6,311 nucleotides of DNA from Promethearchaeota archaeon (GTDB lineage: Archaea; Asgardarchaeota; Lokiarchaeia; Sigynarchaeales; SOKP01): positions 1-6,311 of the forward strand of contig WJKD01000214.1 of assembly GCA_014729315.1 (NCBI GenBank). Reading direction: 5' to 3'. Numbering within the stretch: position 1 is the stretch's first letter; every line of letters starts with the position of its first letter. Shown here one piece after another: positions 1 to 5,738 of the stretch. Both the position numbers and the translations under genes were made by a program. Under the pieces are notes generated by a model that saw only the letters and a list, made by a program, of their open reading frames with translations, made no database searches and was not told the origin of the DNA.

Positions 1-30
1 CCTAAGTATCTGACCGACTTAGAGGCTTTT
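1..30. terminator. possible terminator hairpin at window edge
   Basis: On the plus strand CCTAAG (1-6) can pair with CTTAG(A)GG (18-25) around an 11-base loop, with one bulged A, and is followed by CTTTTT. This resembles an intrinsic terminator for a gene lying left of the window. Read on the minus strand, an A-run precedes the hairpin just after the tRNA, so the element could also end the tRNA transcript if a T-run lies just outside. The structure is cut by the window edge. Confidence 0.35.
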
Positions 31-36
31 TCATCG

Positions 37-109
37 TGCCCCTGGCAGGAATCGAACCTGCGGCACATGGTTTAGGAAACCACTGCTCTATCCTCTGAGC
101 TACAGGGGC
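37..109 (-). tRNA. tRNA-Arg (anticodon CCU)
   Basis: On the minus strand this 73-base sequence folds as a full tRNA cloverleaf. The acceptor stem GCCCCTG pairs perfectly with CAGGGGC, and the discriminator base is A. The D-arm begins TAGCTCAGAGGATAGAGC. The anticodon stem GTGGT/ACCAT encloses the loop TTCCTAA, which gives anticodon CCT. The T-arm carries the invariant GGTTCGATTCC. It decodes AGG. The genomic sequence after the discriminator is CGATGA, so the CCA tail is not encoded and must be added after transcription. A consensus promoter lies directly upstream. tRNA-Arg(CCU) genes are frequent integration sites for mobile elements, but an element using the 3' end of this gene would lie to the left, outside the window. 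Confidence 0.97.
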
Positions 110-130
110 GGGATTGTTTTCAGAGTTTCT

Positions 131-159
131 AATATATTTAAAATAATTGAGATTGTCAA
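131..159 (-). promoter_or_regulatory. sigma70-type promoter of tRNA-Arg
   Basis: The minus strand carries a perfect -35 box TTGACA (159-154), a 17-base spacer, and the -10 box TATATT (136-131), one mismatch from consensus. The expected transcription start is around 124, leaving a short AT-rich 5' leader before the tRNA begins at 109. This is the clearest promoter in the window and suggests that the tRNA is transcribed independently of the protein genes upstream of it. Confidence 0.78.
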
Positions 160-203
160 TGATTTTTTCAATAACAGTATCTCTTGTCAGTAGATTCATC
201 GTT

Positions 204-225
204 TTCCGAATCCGAAGATCCGGAA
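204..225 (-). terminator. hairpin with C(UUCG)G tetraloop, no U-tract
   Basis: On the minus strand TTCCGGATC pairs with GATTCGGAA around the loop TTCG. This is a 9-bp stem with one G-U wobble, closed by C-G, so it forms the exceptionally stable C(UUCG)G loop. It starts 12 bases after the stop codon of the small gene at 238-399 and lies before the tRNA promoter. The wobble pair would be an A-C mismatch on the plus strand, so the fold favours a minus-strand transcript. It is followed by AAAACG, not a T-run. It is therefore not a classic intrinsic terminator; it may protect the mRNA 3' end or act with Rho. Confidence 0.5.
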
Positions 226-237
226 TGAACCCTCGAT

Positions 238-399
238 TTAAAAATCAAATATAAAATTGGAATTAAAATGATGCAGAATAGACACTAATATTAGTCCCAC
301 AAATATATCAAAAGGGCTGAATGGAGTATCAGACATTGCAACTGAAATCACTCCGGCAAACGCCACACCTAAAACCGTTACTTTTGTTTGATCCATCAT
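238..399 (-). CDS. small hydrophobic (two-helix membrane) protein, unrecognised
   Basis: This is a 53-residue protein beginning MMDQTKVTVLG. Two hydrophobic stretches, about residues 7-22 and 29-45, are separated by a short polar turn (SDTPFSP), which suggests a two-pass membrane hairpin. The tail is His/Asn/Phe-rich. The frame stays open upstream to an ATG at 486, but the start at 399 is preferred because GGAG sits 7 bases before it and because the longer form would run into the end of the NACHT gene. It lies 65 bases downstream of that gene on the same strand, so both could share a transcript. I do not recognise the family. A role as membrane partner, effector or inhibitor of the NACHT protein is a guess from position only. 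Its small size leaves some doubt that it is expressed. Confidence 0.55.
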   Translation of the reverse strand: MMDQTKVTVLGVAFAGVISVAMSDTPFSPFDIFVGLILVSILHHFNSNFIFDF

Positions 400-464
400 G
401 GTAATACTCCAATTTAAATCGGCTGTTGACACCCCAAGGCTAAAAGAGTAAAAGAACCCAAAAT

Positions 465-3400
465 TTACGGAGAGCCCTGGAGACAACGAAAACCCACGTC
501 GAAGTCCCCGAGATAGGGATTCCAGTAGTGACGATAGGCTGCACGGAGCTCGCCCACGTAGCTATCGTGCAACGAGCCGCCGCGCAACACCCGGTCTTTA
601 CGCTCTTTATCATACCAGCTATTCGTCCATTCCCAGATATTGCCGCTCAAATCAAAAATACCCCATCCGCTGACAGCGTCTTTGTAAACGGTGTTGATGC
701 GAGCCGCACATCGAGTTAAGCCTTTCACATAATCAAAATACGAATCCCAGCGGGGAATATCTACATTCCATTTATCTCCAAATGCCCATTCCTCTCCTGC
801 CGGACCCCGGGCGGCATGTTCCCATTCCTGTTCCGTGGGCAGTCGCAACGGTATCTTCGCATTCATAAATTTCGTCAGCCAGTTGCAGTACGCTTCGGCT
901 TCATACCAACTGACGCCCACCACCGGCTGCCACTCCTGATTGAATTGTTCATCATTCCAGTGGCGAGGTTCGTTCCATTTTCCCTTCTGTTTCCATTTCC
1001 AGCCCTCTTTAGACCAGAATTCACTGTTTTTATACCCGCCGGCATCCACAAAACGCCGATACTCCCGGTTCGTCACTGGAAAAATAGACATAAAAAAATC
1101 ATTGACTGTCACTTTTTTTCCTGTTTTACCCATTATAAAAGAACCGCCAGGCACATGCACCATATTAGGAGGCATTCCGGGCTGATTGATCTTAAATTGT
1201 TTGCCTCGTGCGGCGTAGGTGTGTGGCTTTTCATGGATCAGAACATCCGGGGGAATGATATGGGTCTCGCTCACAATCTGTTGAGCTGCCGCTGTGCCCA
1301 CTTTTTCCAGGGCAATGTAGGCACTGTATCGAACGTTGGCATTGGGATCGCATTGTTTGCCTGCTAATACACCTCGCAAAATGTCAGTGATCTCGTCCAG
1401 TCGCTTGCGGTCTGGTTCGGGCAACACCAGTTGCTCCACCGCGCCGCGACGGATCTTCCAGTTCAGTGTGTCTTTATCTAATTTATCCCAATCAATACGG
1501 ACGGTATCGGGAATTGCCCGCAATACCAAATCCACTTTCTTCTGCTTGCCTAATTCATTGATTAATTTTGTGGCATTGGATTGCATACCGGCATATAAGC
1601 AAATCGTTTCGGTCCAGAAATCATCCTGACATAGCTTTTTAACAATTTGGGTGAATCCATCATTGGCTTTATTCAGATAACAGGCAGCAAAATATTCCTG
1701 AAAACTGCGATGCGGAAAGCAGTAACTATCAGCACCCACCGGTAATAGCAGGCTGTTGACTTCCACGATTTCCTGCAAAAAGGCGACACTTTTATCCACA
1801 GTCAAAGCTGGTGCCAGATCCGTACGTTCCCGGATCGATTCCCGGAGCTTTGAATGAACCATTTCAGCGGGAAACCATTCACGTCTGGTTTTATCTTCGT
1901 TTACAAAAAACCGGTAGGCAATCGACCGCAGGAACTCTTTTTTGAAATCAGCGAATCCCGAAAACTTCTGTTCAGCCCGGCGTTTTAATAATTCCTCCAC
2001 ACATTTTTCATATAATACCACCCGTTCCTCTGGCAAGGCGCCTTTGGATTTTTCATAAATATAGCAAATTAATCCCATCAACAGCGGATTCTGTCCCATG
2101 CTGCGCAACCGCTGTCTACCCTCCACAAGTCCTGATAGTCGCTCTGCTGTTGATTTCTCCGTAAAATATTTATTCATGAACTGCAGTCGATCATCCGGGG
2201 AAAATGGATTAATGCTGTAAATCCACCAACGATCCCCTGTCAATGACGGACGATAACAACTGCGGCGGCAACTGACCAGTATTTTATTACCTCGATGCTC
2301 GATTGTGTTTAAAACATCACACGCATCCTTGAAATTATCCTGCCCGATCTCATCCATGCCATCTAACAACAGCATTATTTTTCCGTCAGCCCACAATTTC
2401 TGTAATTGCTGTTCCAGCGGTGAAATGTACTGCGGATCAAAAGAGAAGTGCCCTTCTCTCAACAGTTTCGCAAATGCTTTGATCGGATCGCCAAAGCCGT
2501 ATTGAAAATAGTGGCGCATCGGAAGAAAGACCGGAATGAAGCTATTATTCAGTTCGCTGTTTTTTGCAATCAGATGTTTGAATAGCGTCGTCTTACCAGA
2601 GCCTGCTTCGCCCAGAATCACCGCCTGATCCACATCATCGATCACCTGTTCAATTGTGACATCGTCTTCAAAACCGCTCGCCGTTGTTCGTTTCTCCGAG
2701 TGCATCACTTCCGACATTCGTTCCGGCAACTCTTTGTTAGCCCATCGGCGGCGGAACTCTGCTTCGCCCATCTGGTGCCACATTTCCGGCTTGGATTCCA
2801 GCCGCAATGATACATAAATATCATCGAGTTTGAAAGATTTATCCTGAAATATACCAATTTTATCGTATTGTTTCCTGAGAAATTTGCTGTAATGAGGCAG
2901 GATATCTTTGTCCTGAATCGTGGGTTCATTTGTCGCTGCGGGTTCTTCTTGGTGTTGCCAATTCTTCAGTATTTTTATTAATTCATTTTCAGTCTTTTTG
3001 ATAAGATCCGGCGCATTTGAAAATGTATCATAAAAGAAATGAGGCTCAATCGTGTTTTTGAAATTACGTATCAATTTCGCATGGTCAAAGTCCTCATCCG
3101 GTGCATCCATATCGATCTTGACCTTTTTGAAGAAGAACCGCATCTCAGGACGTTTTTCTTTTTCCCAACGATGATATGCAGTTACGTATTCTTCATACGT
3201 TCCTGACTGTAATACACCTGTGGAACCACCAAATCGTTTGCCCATTAATCCAATGTAAATATCGCATTCATCAACCAGTTCATTGATTGATTTTTGGGCG
3301 CGTCCCGGTCCACGTGCAGCATCTTTCTCCCAGGTCACAACTCTCAGCCGAATCTGACACTGCTGTTCGGTTTGCTGGCTGAAGTCTTTTAGGAAGGCTA

Positions 3401-3473
3401 TTAATTTCTCTTTTTCTCTATTCACATCACCGGGGCAGGAAATAAAAACGTTTACTTCGGTTGGCTTTGTCAT
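465..3473 (-). CDS. DUF4062 (TIR-like) - NACHT STAND NTPase - FGE-sulfatase-domain protein
   Basis: This 1002-residue cytosolic signal-transducing NTPase is of the kind found among bacterial NACHT anti-phage proteins. Residues about 7-95 match DUF4062, a TIR-like fold (VNVFISCPGDVNREKEKL; DECDIYIGLMGKRFG). The NACHT module has Walker A GEAGSGKT (288-295), Walker B LLLDGMDE (368-375), SCRR (401-404) and a winged-helix motif HRSFQEYFAA near 588-597. A HEAT-like stretch lies near 709-730. Residues about 768-998 form an FGE-sulfatase domain of C-type-lectin fold (VPGGSFIMG, RLPTEQEWEHAARG, DLSGNIWEWTNSWY, RVLRGGS, GFR). The cysteine expected just after RGGS in true formylglycine-generating enzymes is absent (LHDS instead), so this domain probably binds ligand rather than oxidising cysteine. 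By family logic the FGE end senses, NACHT oligomerises and DUF4062 executes. The start is supported by AAGAGG 5 bases upstream. The frame is intact. A 283-base spacer separates it from the TIR gene. Confidence 0.97.
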   Translation of the reverse strand: MTKPTEVNVFISCPGDVNREKEKLIAFLKDFSQQTEQQCQIRLRVVTWEKDAARGPGRAQKSINELVDECDIYIGLMGKRFGGSTGVLQSGTYEEYVTAYHRWEKEKRPEMRFFFKKVKIDMDAPDEDFDHAKLIRNFKNTIEPHFFYDTFSNAPDLIKKTENELIKILKNWQHQEEPAATNEPTIQDKDILPHYSKFLRKQYDKIGIFQDKSFKLDDIYVSLRLESKPEMWHQMGEAEFRRRWANKELPERMSEVMHSEKRTTASGFEDDVTIEQVIDDVDQAVILGEAGSGKTTLFKHLIAKNSELNNSFIPVFLPMRHYFQYGFGDPIKAFAKLLREGHFSFDPQYISPLEQQLQKLWADGKIMLLLDGMDEIGQDNFKDACDVLNTIEHRGNKILVSCRRSCYRPSLTGDRWWIYSINPFSPDDRLQFMNKYFTEKSTAERLSGLVEGRQRLRSMGQNPLLMGLICYIYEKSKGALPEERVVLYEKCVEELLKRRAEQKFSGFADFKKEFLRSIAYRFFVNEDKTRREWFPAEMVHSKLRESIRERTDLAPALTVDKSVAFLQEIVEVNSLLLPVGADSYCFPHRSFQEYFAACYLNKANDGFTQIVKKLCQDDFWTETICLYAGMQSNATKLINELGKQKKVDLVLRAIPDTVRIDWDKLDKDTLNWKIRRGAVEQLVLPEPDRKRLDEITDILRGVLAGKQCDPNANVRYSAYIALEKVGTAAAQQIVSETHIIPPDVLIHEKPHTYAARGKQFKINQPGMPPNMVHVPGGSFIMGKTGKKVTVNDFFMSIFPVTNREYRRFVDAGGYKNSEFWSKEGWKWKQKGKWNEPRHWNDEQFNQEWQPVVGVSWYEAEAYCNWLTKFMNAKIPLRLPTEQEWEHAARGPAGEEWAFGDKWNVDIPRWDSYFDYVKGLTRCAARINTVYKDAVSGWGIFDLSGNIWEWTNSWYDKERKDRVLRGGSLHDSYVGELRAAYRHYWNPYLGDFDVGFRCLQGSP
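486..593 (-). other. candidate hypervariable C-terminal segment of the FGE domain
   Basis: Residues 961-996 of the NACHT protein follow the layout of diversity-generating-retroelement variable regions: RVLRGGS, then a changeable stretch (969-975), R-A-x-R, a second changeable stretch, P, and a terminal GFR. Many codons at the positions usually varied end in C or T (CAC, GAT, AGC, TAC, GGC; later CAC, TAC, TAT, CTC, GAC, TTC, GAC), as expected if copied from AAC/AAT template codons. The arginine usually found three residues after the proline is glycine here (NPYLGD). No template repeat or reverse transcriptase lies in the window, so this is a resemblance and not proof. Confidence 0.4.
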
Positions 3474-3528
3474 GAGGACCTCTTTTTTGACAGTATTAAC
3501 GTTTTATATCTTCGTAGAATAAGTTAAG

Positions 3529-3561
3529 AAAAAGAAAGGATTAAATCAAGATTTTCTTTTT
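3529..3561. repeat. A/T-rich inverted repeat upstream of the NACHT gene
   Basis: On the plus strand AAAAAGAAA (3529-3537) and TTTCTTTTT (3553-3561) are perfect reverse complements separated by 15 bases. It lies about 55-90 bases before the NACHT start codon in the spacer after the TIR gene. With only one G-C pair the stem is weak. It could be an operator-like site or a poor bidirectional terminator, or simply AT-rich sequence. Confidence 0.35.
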
Positions 3562-3725
3562 TGATGAATGGCTGTCTGGTTGTTGCGTTGCGATACGGCA
3601 GCAAATCCTCTATGCTTTAGGGGGCCTGGATTACTGGCTTTCAATGATTAGTTTAATCTAAGCATCTGATGTAATTTTAGGCTTCGTTATTGTGACATTG
3701 CTAAATCCATAGCATTCAAAAGGGC

Positions 3726-3752
3726 ATTATATATCAAAATCAAATAATTCAA
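3726..3752 (-). promoter_or_regulatory. weak candidate promoter for the NACHT gene
   Basis: A perfect -10 box TATAAT (3731-3726) is preceded at a short 15-base spacing by TTGAAT (3752-3747), which matches four of six -35 positions. If used it would leave a leader of about 245 bases before the NACHT start. A second -10-like box, TATAAA, lies nearer the gene, around 3502-3507, but has no convincing -35. The rest of the 3474-3756 spacer shows no open reading frame that I can support. Confidence 0.25.
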
Positions 3753-3757
3753 ATAAT
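3740..3757. repeat. perfect 9-bp tandem repeat abutting the TIR gene stop codon
   Basis: TCAAATAAT occurs twice head to tail on the plus strand. On the minus strand the first copy begins with the final A of the TGA stop of the TIR-DUF1566 gene. It overlaps the -35 part of the weak promoter candidate. Confidence 0.6.
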
Positions 3758-4686
3758 CACAAGGATCGAATAGCTCGTACCCAGCTTTCCTTGCTGGCAC
3801 CATCACCGTAACAACTACCAGAGCAAAAAGCTACAATCCACGTTCTTGATTCATTTGATTCGTCTGAAACTTCATCCGGGGTCCATATGTGTTTCTGTGT
3901 CATATCAAATATGGATTCGATGTACAATTTTCCATTCTTTTGTTCTGGTTCCATTAAGCTCATGGCTTCTTCGAGCGTAGGTAATCGCCAATCGTTGTAA
4001 GTAGCATGTCTCGTTCCATTCAGGCGGTTTATCCATTCCTTACCCTTTTGAAAACTTACCTTGTTTTCAGTTCCACCTTTTTGCCACATCAAGTTTGTTT
4101 TATAGTCGATTATTACTCGATGTCCATCGATTTCTTTCTCTATATATTCATGAGTTATTCCTCGATCGGTATCGTTGTTTAGTGGATCAAAAAATTTATA
4201 CTTTCTAAGCATAATTTTCATCTCATTCTCGGACAGGGAAATCGTTTTGCTCCTTAGATTAATCACGTTCGGTCTAATAACGTTCAGAATTTTTTGAACA
4301 CCATTGCTATATTCATCCTCAGGAAAGAAATCTACCCAATGCAGATCTTTTAACTTTTCATGAGAAGGTTCGCAATCATCTAACCTAACTGGTATAACAA
4401 ATATTTCTGATTCCGGGAATTCATCTAATACATCAAGAGCCTGCTTTAATTCCTTTTGAACATAACCTCGTTTATTAACAGAACAATCCGAAATTAATGC
4501 AATAAAGTGAGTACTATTTTTTATCGCTTTTTCTATTTCAACTTTCCATCGTTGACCCGGTAAAAGAGAATTACTGTCAAACCAGACATTTAATCCATAT
4601 TTAGCAAGATCAGTATATATTTTTTCTGCAATTTCTGCATCCTCATGTGCATAGCTCAAAAAAATTTGTGGTTTATTTGATTTCAT
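3757..4686 (-). CDS. TIR - DUF1566 (Lcl_C-like) domain protein
   Basis: This is a 309-residue cytosolic protein. Residues about 5-138 are a TIR domain: KPQIFLSYAHEDAEIA, the BB-loop-like DSNSLLPGQRW (37-47), FIALISDCSV, and a conserved-position glutamate E79 (YVQKEL) that is the likely NAD-cleaving residue by analogy with TIR NADases. Residues about 173-309 match DUF1566: TNLMWQKG, WINRLNG, YNDWRLPTLEEAMSL, HIWTPDE and VRAIRSL. I recall DUF1566 as belonging, like FGE, to the C-type-lectin-fold group, which would make it the sensing end. The frame is open up to an ATG at 4716, but the start at 4686 is preferred: GGGAG lies 6-7 bases before it, and the TIR beta strand begins directly after. The start overlaps by 14 bases the end of the ghost gene upstream, which suggests translational coupling. 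Expected role: NAD depletion or signalling on infection (inference). Confidence 0.95.
   Translation of the reverse strand: MKSNKPQIFLSYAHEDAEIAEKIYTDLAKYGLNVWFDSNSLLPGQRWKVEIEKAIKNSTHFIALISDCSVNKRGYVQKELKQALDVLDEFPESEIFVIPVRLDDCEPSHEKLKDLHWVDFFPEDEYSNGVQKILNVIRPNVINLRSKTISLSENEMKIMLRKYKFFDPLNNDTDRGITHEYIEKEIDGHRVIIDYKTNLMWQKGGTENKVSFQKGKEWINRLNGTRHATYNDWRLPTLEEAMSLMEPEQKNGKLYIESIFDMTQKHIWTPDEVSDESNESRTWIVAFCSGSCYGDGASKESWVRAIRSL
3769..3840 (-). other. candidate hypervariable C-terminal segment of the DUF1566 domain
   Basis: Between the conserved W-I-V (283-285) and V-R-A-I-R (303-307) of the TIR protein, residues 286-298 are encoded by 13 consecutive codons ending in T or C (3831-3793): GCT TTT TGC TCT GGT AGT, then TGT TAC GGT GAT GGT GCC AGC. 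The amino acids are F, C, S, G, Y, D and A, all reachable from Asn codons by changing only adenines, apart from the third base. This is the pattern left by adenine-directed diversification, and DUF1566 tips are known targets in other genomes. No template copy is present in the window. Confidence 0.4.
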
Positions 4687-5062
4687 TAGTTTCTCCCAAA
4701 TAAACTGCCAATTCACTCACGAAAGCATCAACAACAGTTTTATCATTCAGACCTATGCTGTAATTTCCATGACCATAAAATCCAGCATTTTCAATTTATC
4801 GCATTTAAACTTCTCTTTTCTCTTCTCAACACTGCCGAGAATACCCAAAAGCCACTGAGTTACGTAGCTAGCCCCCCCCCACCAAACTGACAGCCAACAT
4901 TTTCAGTCTGACAATAGTGGTGAAAATGGCATAACTATCTAAATATTCAGTTGATTCGCTTACAGTATGTTATTCGATCTAATAATTCAGAAAAAAATAA
5001 AACCTGCCAAAAATCTTTTTTGTCAAGGATAAAATCTGGGGAACATATTGTTCCTCGTTCAC
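4673..5062 (-). pseudogene. probable frameshifted small gene between glycosylase-like and TIR genes
   Basis: No intact ORF fills this gap, but protein-like segments follow each other across frames. A GTG at 5062 overlaps the TAG of the glycosylase-like gene (TAGTG) and begins VNEEQYVP. A change near the CCCC at about 5040 leads to DFILDKKDFWQVLFFSELL. A change near 4965 leads to SESTEYLDSYAIF. The G9 run leads to ASYVTQWLLGILGSVEKRK. A change near 4795 leads to NAGFYGHGNYSIGLNDK, which continues to a TAA at 4673, 14 bases inside the TIR gene. The inferred changes (-1, +1, +1, -1) cancel, leaving 390 bases or about 129 residues, which fits an operon gene that tiles exactly between its neighbours. 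The family is unknown. It could be a true pseudogene, a phase-variable gene, or sequencing errors at homopolymers. The frame joins are my reading and are not proven. Confidence 0.45.
4872..4880. repeat. homopolymer run of nine C (G9 on the coding strand)
   Basis: Nine consecutive C on the plus strand, the longest G/C run in the window, sit inside the frameshifted small gene. Loss of one G on the coding strand would join the segment ending ...LAVSLVGG to the segment beginning ASYVTQW. Such tracts slip during replication and are also a common site of sequencing error. Confidence 0.9.
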
Positions 5063-5733
5063 TAATCCTTTTCCTGACACTCCCTAGCTAAAAATACTAA
5101 ATATCTTTCCATTCTCTCTTTATAAAATAGCTTACCCCTACTTGGTTGATGAGGAAATGGGAAAATCGCTCGATTTAGGACATTGTGTTCTGGTAGGATA
5201 AACCGAAATGGATTATTCAATCCGCGTTTCCAATCCTTGTGATATCCCCAATAATCCCGAACTTTCTTGCTATGACCATCCAGCACCAAAGCAGATAACA
5301 ATGGTTCTCCTAATGATATTATTGGAACATTTGGGTACTGATTGATTTCTTTTTGAAGCAAAGGCAGCCAATATTTTGAAAATTCTTTAATGATATCGAT
5401 TTTATGAATTGTAGTTGGTGGATCGTTAAAAAAATTCTTTAATAGATTTGTAGCGTATATGTTCTCGCTGAATTTCAATTGCAGTCTATTGCAGATGTAT
5501 TCTATATAATTTTTCAAGCTTCCGTTTTTGTTGAGATTTAAAACATGTGTGATAGTTGAGCGACTATTAGGATTCTTAACTGTCGGGTCCTGACCGAGGA
5601 TAATTAATTTGATTGGACCACTCCCTCTAATTATATCCGGGATTTTGAGTTTAAAGTCCATATAAGTACCAAGCCTATTGTCGGCTTGTATCTGTTTTAT
5701 TATCCTTTCCATCTCGTGCTCAAAGGTATCCAT
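5062..5733 (-). CDS. uracil-DNA glycosylase superfamily protein
   Basis: This 223-residue protein has a UDG layout. The first motif, LIILGQDPTVKN (44-54), matches GQDPYH of Ung; D49 would be the water-activating aspartate, while the Tyr-His that follows in Ung is Thr-Val here. IYATNLLKNFF (92-102) holds the strand and Asn of the base pocket. PIISLGEPLL (137-146) resembles the central strand of the fold. FPFPHQPSRG (191-200) corresponds to the HPSP loop, with H195 as the likely catalytic histidine. The loss of the Tyr that excludes thymine and bulky bases suggests a substrate other than plain uracil. The start is firm: AAGGAG lies 8 bases before the ATG and is formed by the last codons of the preceding small gene, 5 bases upstream. 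A role in excising modified phage bases is an inference from the context. No gene symbol is assigned because it is not clearly Ung. Confidence 0.92.
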   Translation of the reverse strand: MDTFEHEMERIIKQIQADNRLGTYMDFKLKIPDIIRGSGPIKLIILGQDPTVKNPNSRSTITHVLNLNKNGSLKNYIEYICNRLQLKFSENIYATNLLKNFFNDPPTTIHKIDIIKEFSKYWLPLLQKEINQYPNVPIISLGEPLLSALVLDGHSKKVRDYWGYHKDWKRGLNNPFRFILPEHNVLNRAIFPFPHQPSRGKLFYKERMERYLVFLARECQEKD

Positions 5734-5738
5734 CTCAA

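Noticed and set aside
37..109. tRNA-Arg as attachment site of an island covering this locus
   Set aside because: An integrase that uses the tRNA 3' end would place the element to the left of 37. I saw no repeat of the tRNA 3' end elsewhere in the window and no integrase gene.
2..199. 65-codon minus-strand ORF over the tRNA region
   Set aside because: Its translation includes the familiar false peptide produced by reading through a tRNA gene (VAQRIEQWFPKP...GSIPARG). The cloverleaf is complete, so this is not a protein gene.
400..486. Extended N terminus of the small hydrophobic protein (start at 486)
   Set aside because: The extra 29 codons overlap the end of the NACHT gene, and the internal ATG at 399 has a well-spaced GGAG, so the shorter form is preferred.
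816..1367. 183-codon plus-strand ORF
   Set aside because: It lies entirely antisense to the well-supported NACHT-FGE gene and shows no domain motif. The other plus-strand ORFs in 528-2505 and the minus-strand one at 2705-2929 are rejected for the same reason: they overlap the NACHT frame.
3601..3720. Short hairpins in the TIR-NACHT spacer (for example GATTA-GTT-TAATC at 3646-3658 and TGCTA/TAGCA near 3700)
   Set aside because: Five-bp, AT-rich stems with no T-run are expected by chance in sequence of this composition.
4687..4716. Upstream ATG of the TIR gene (adds ten residues)
   Set aside because: The ATG at 4686 has GGGAG at good spacing and begins directly before the TIR beta strand. The extra residues lie in the overlap with the ghost gene.
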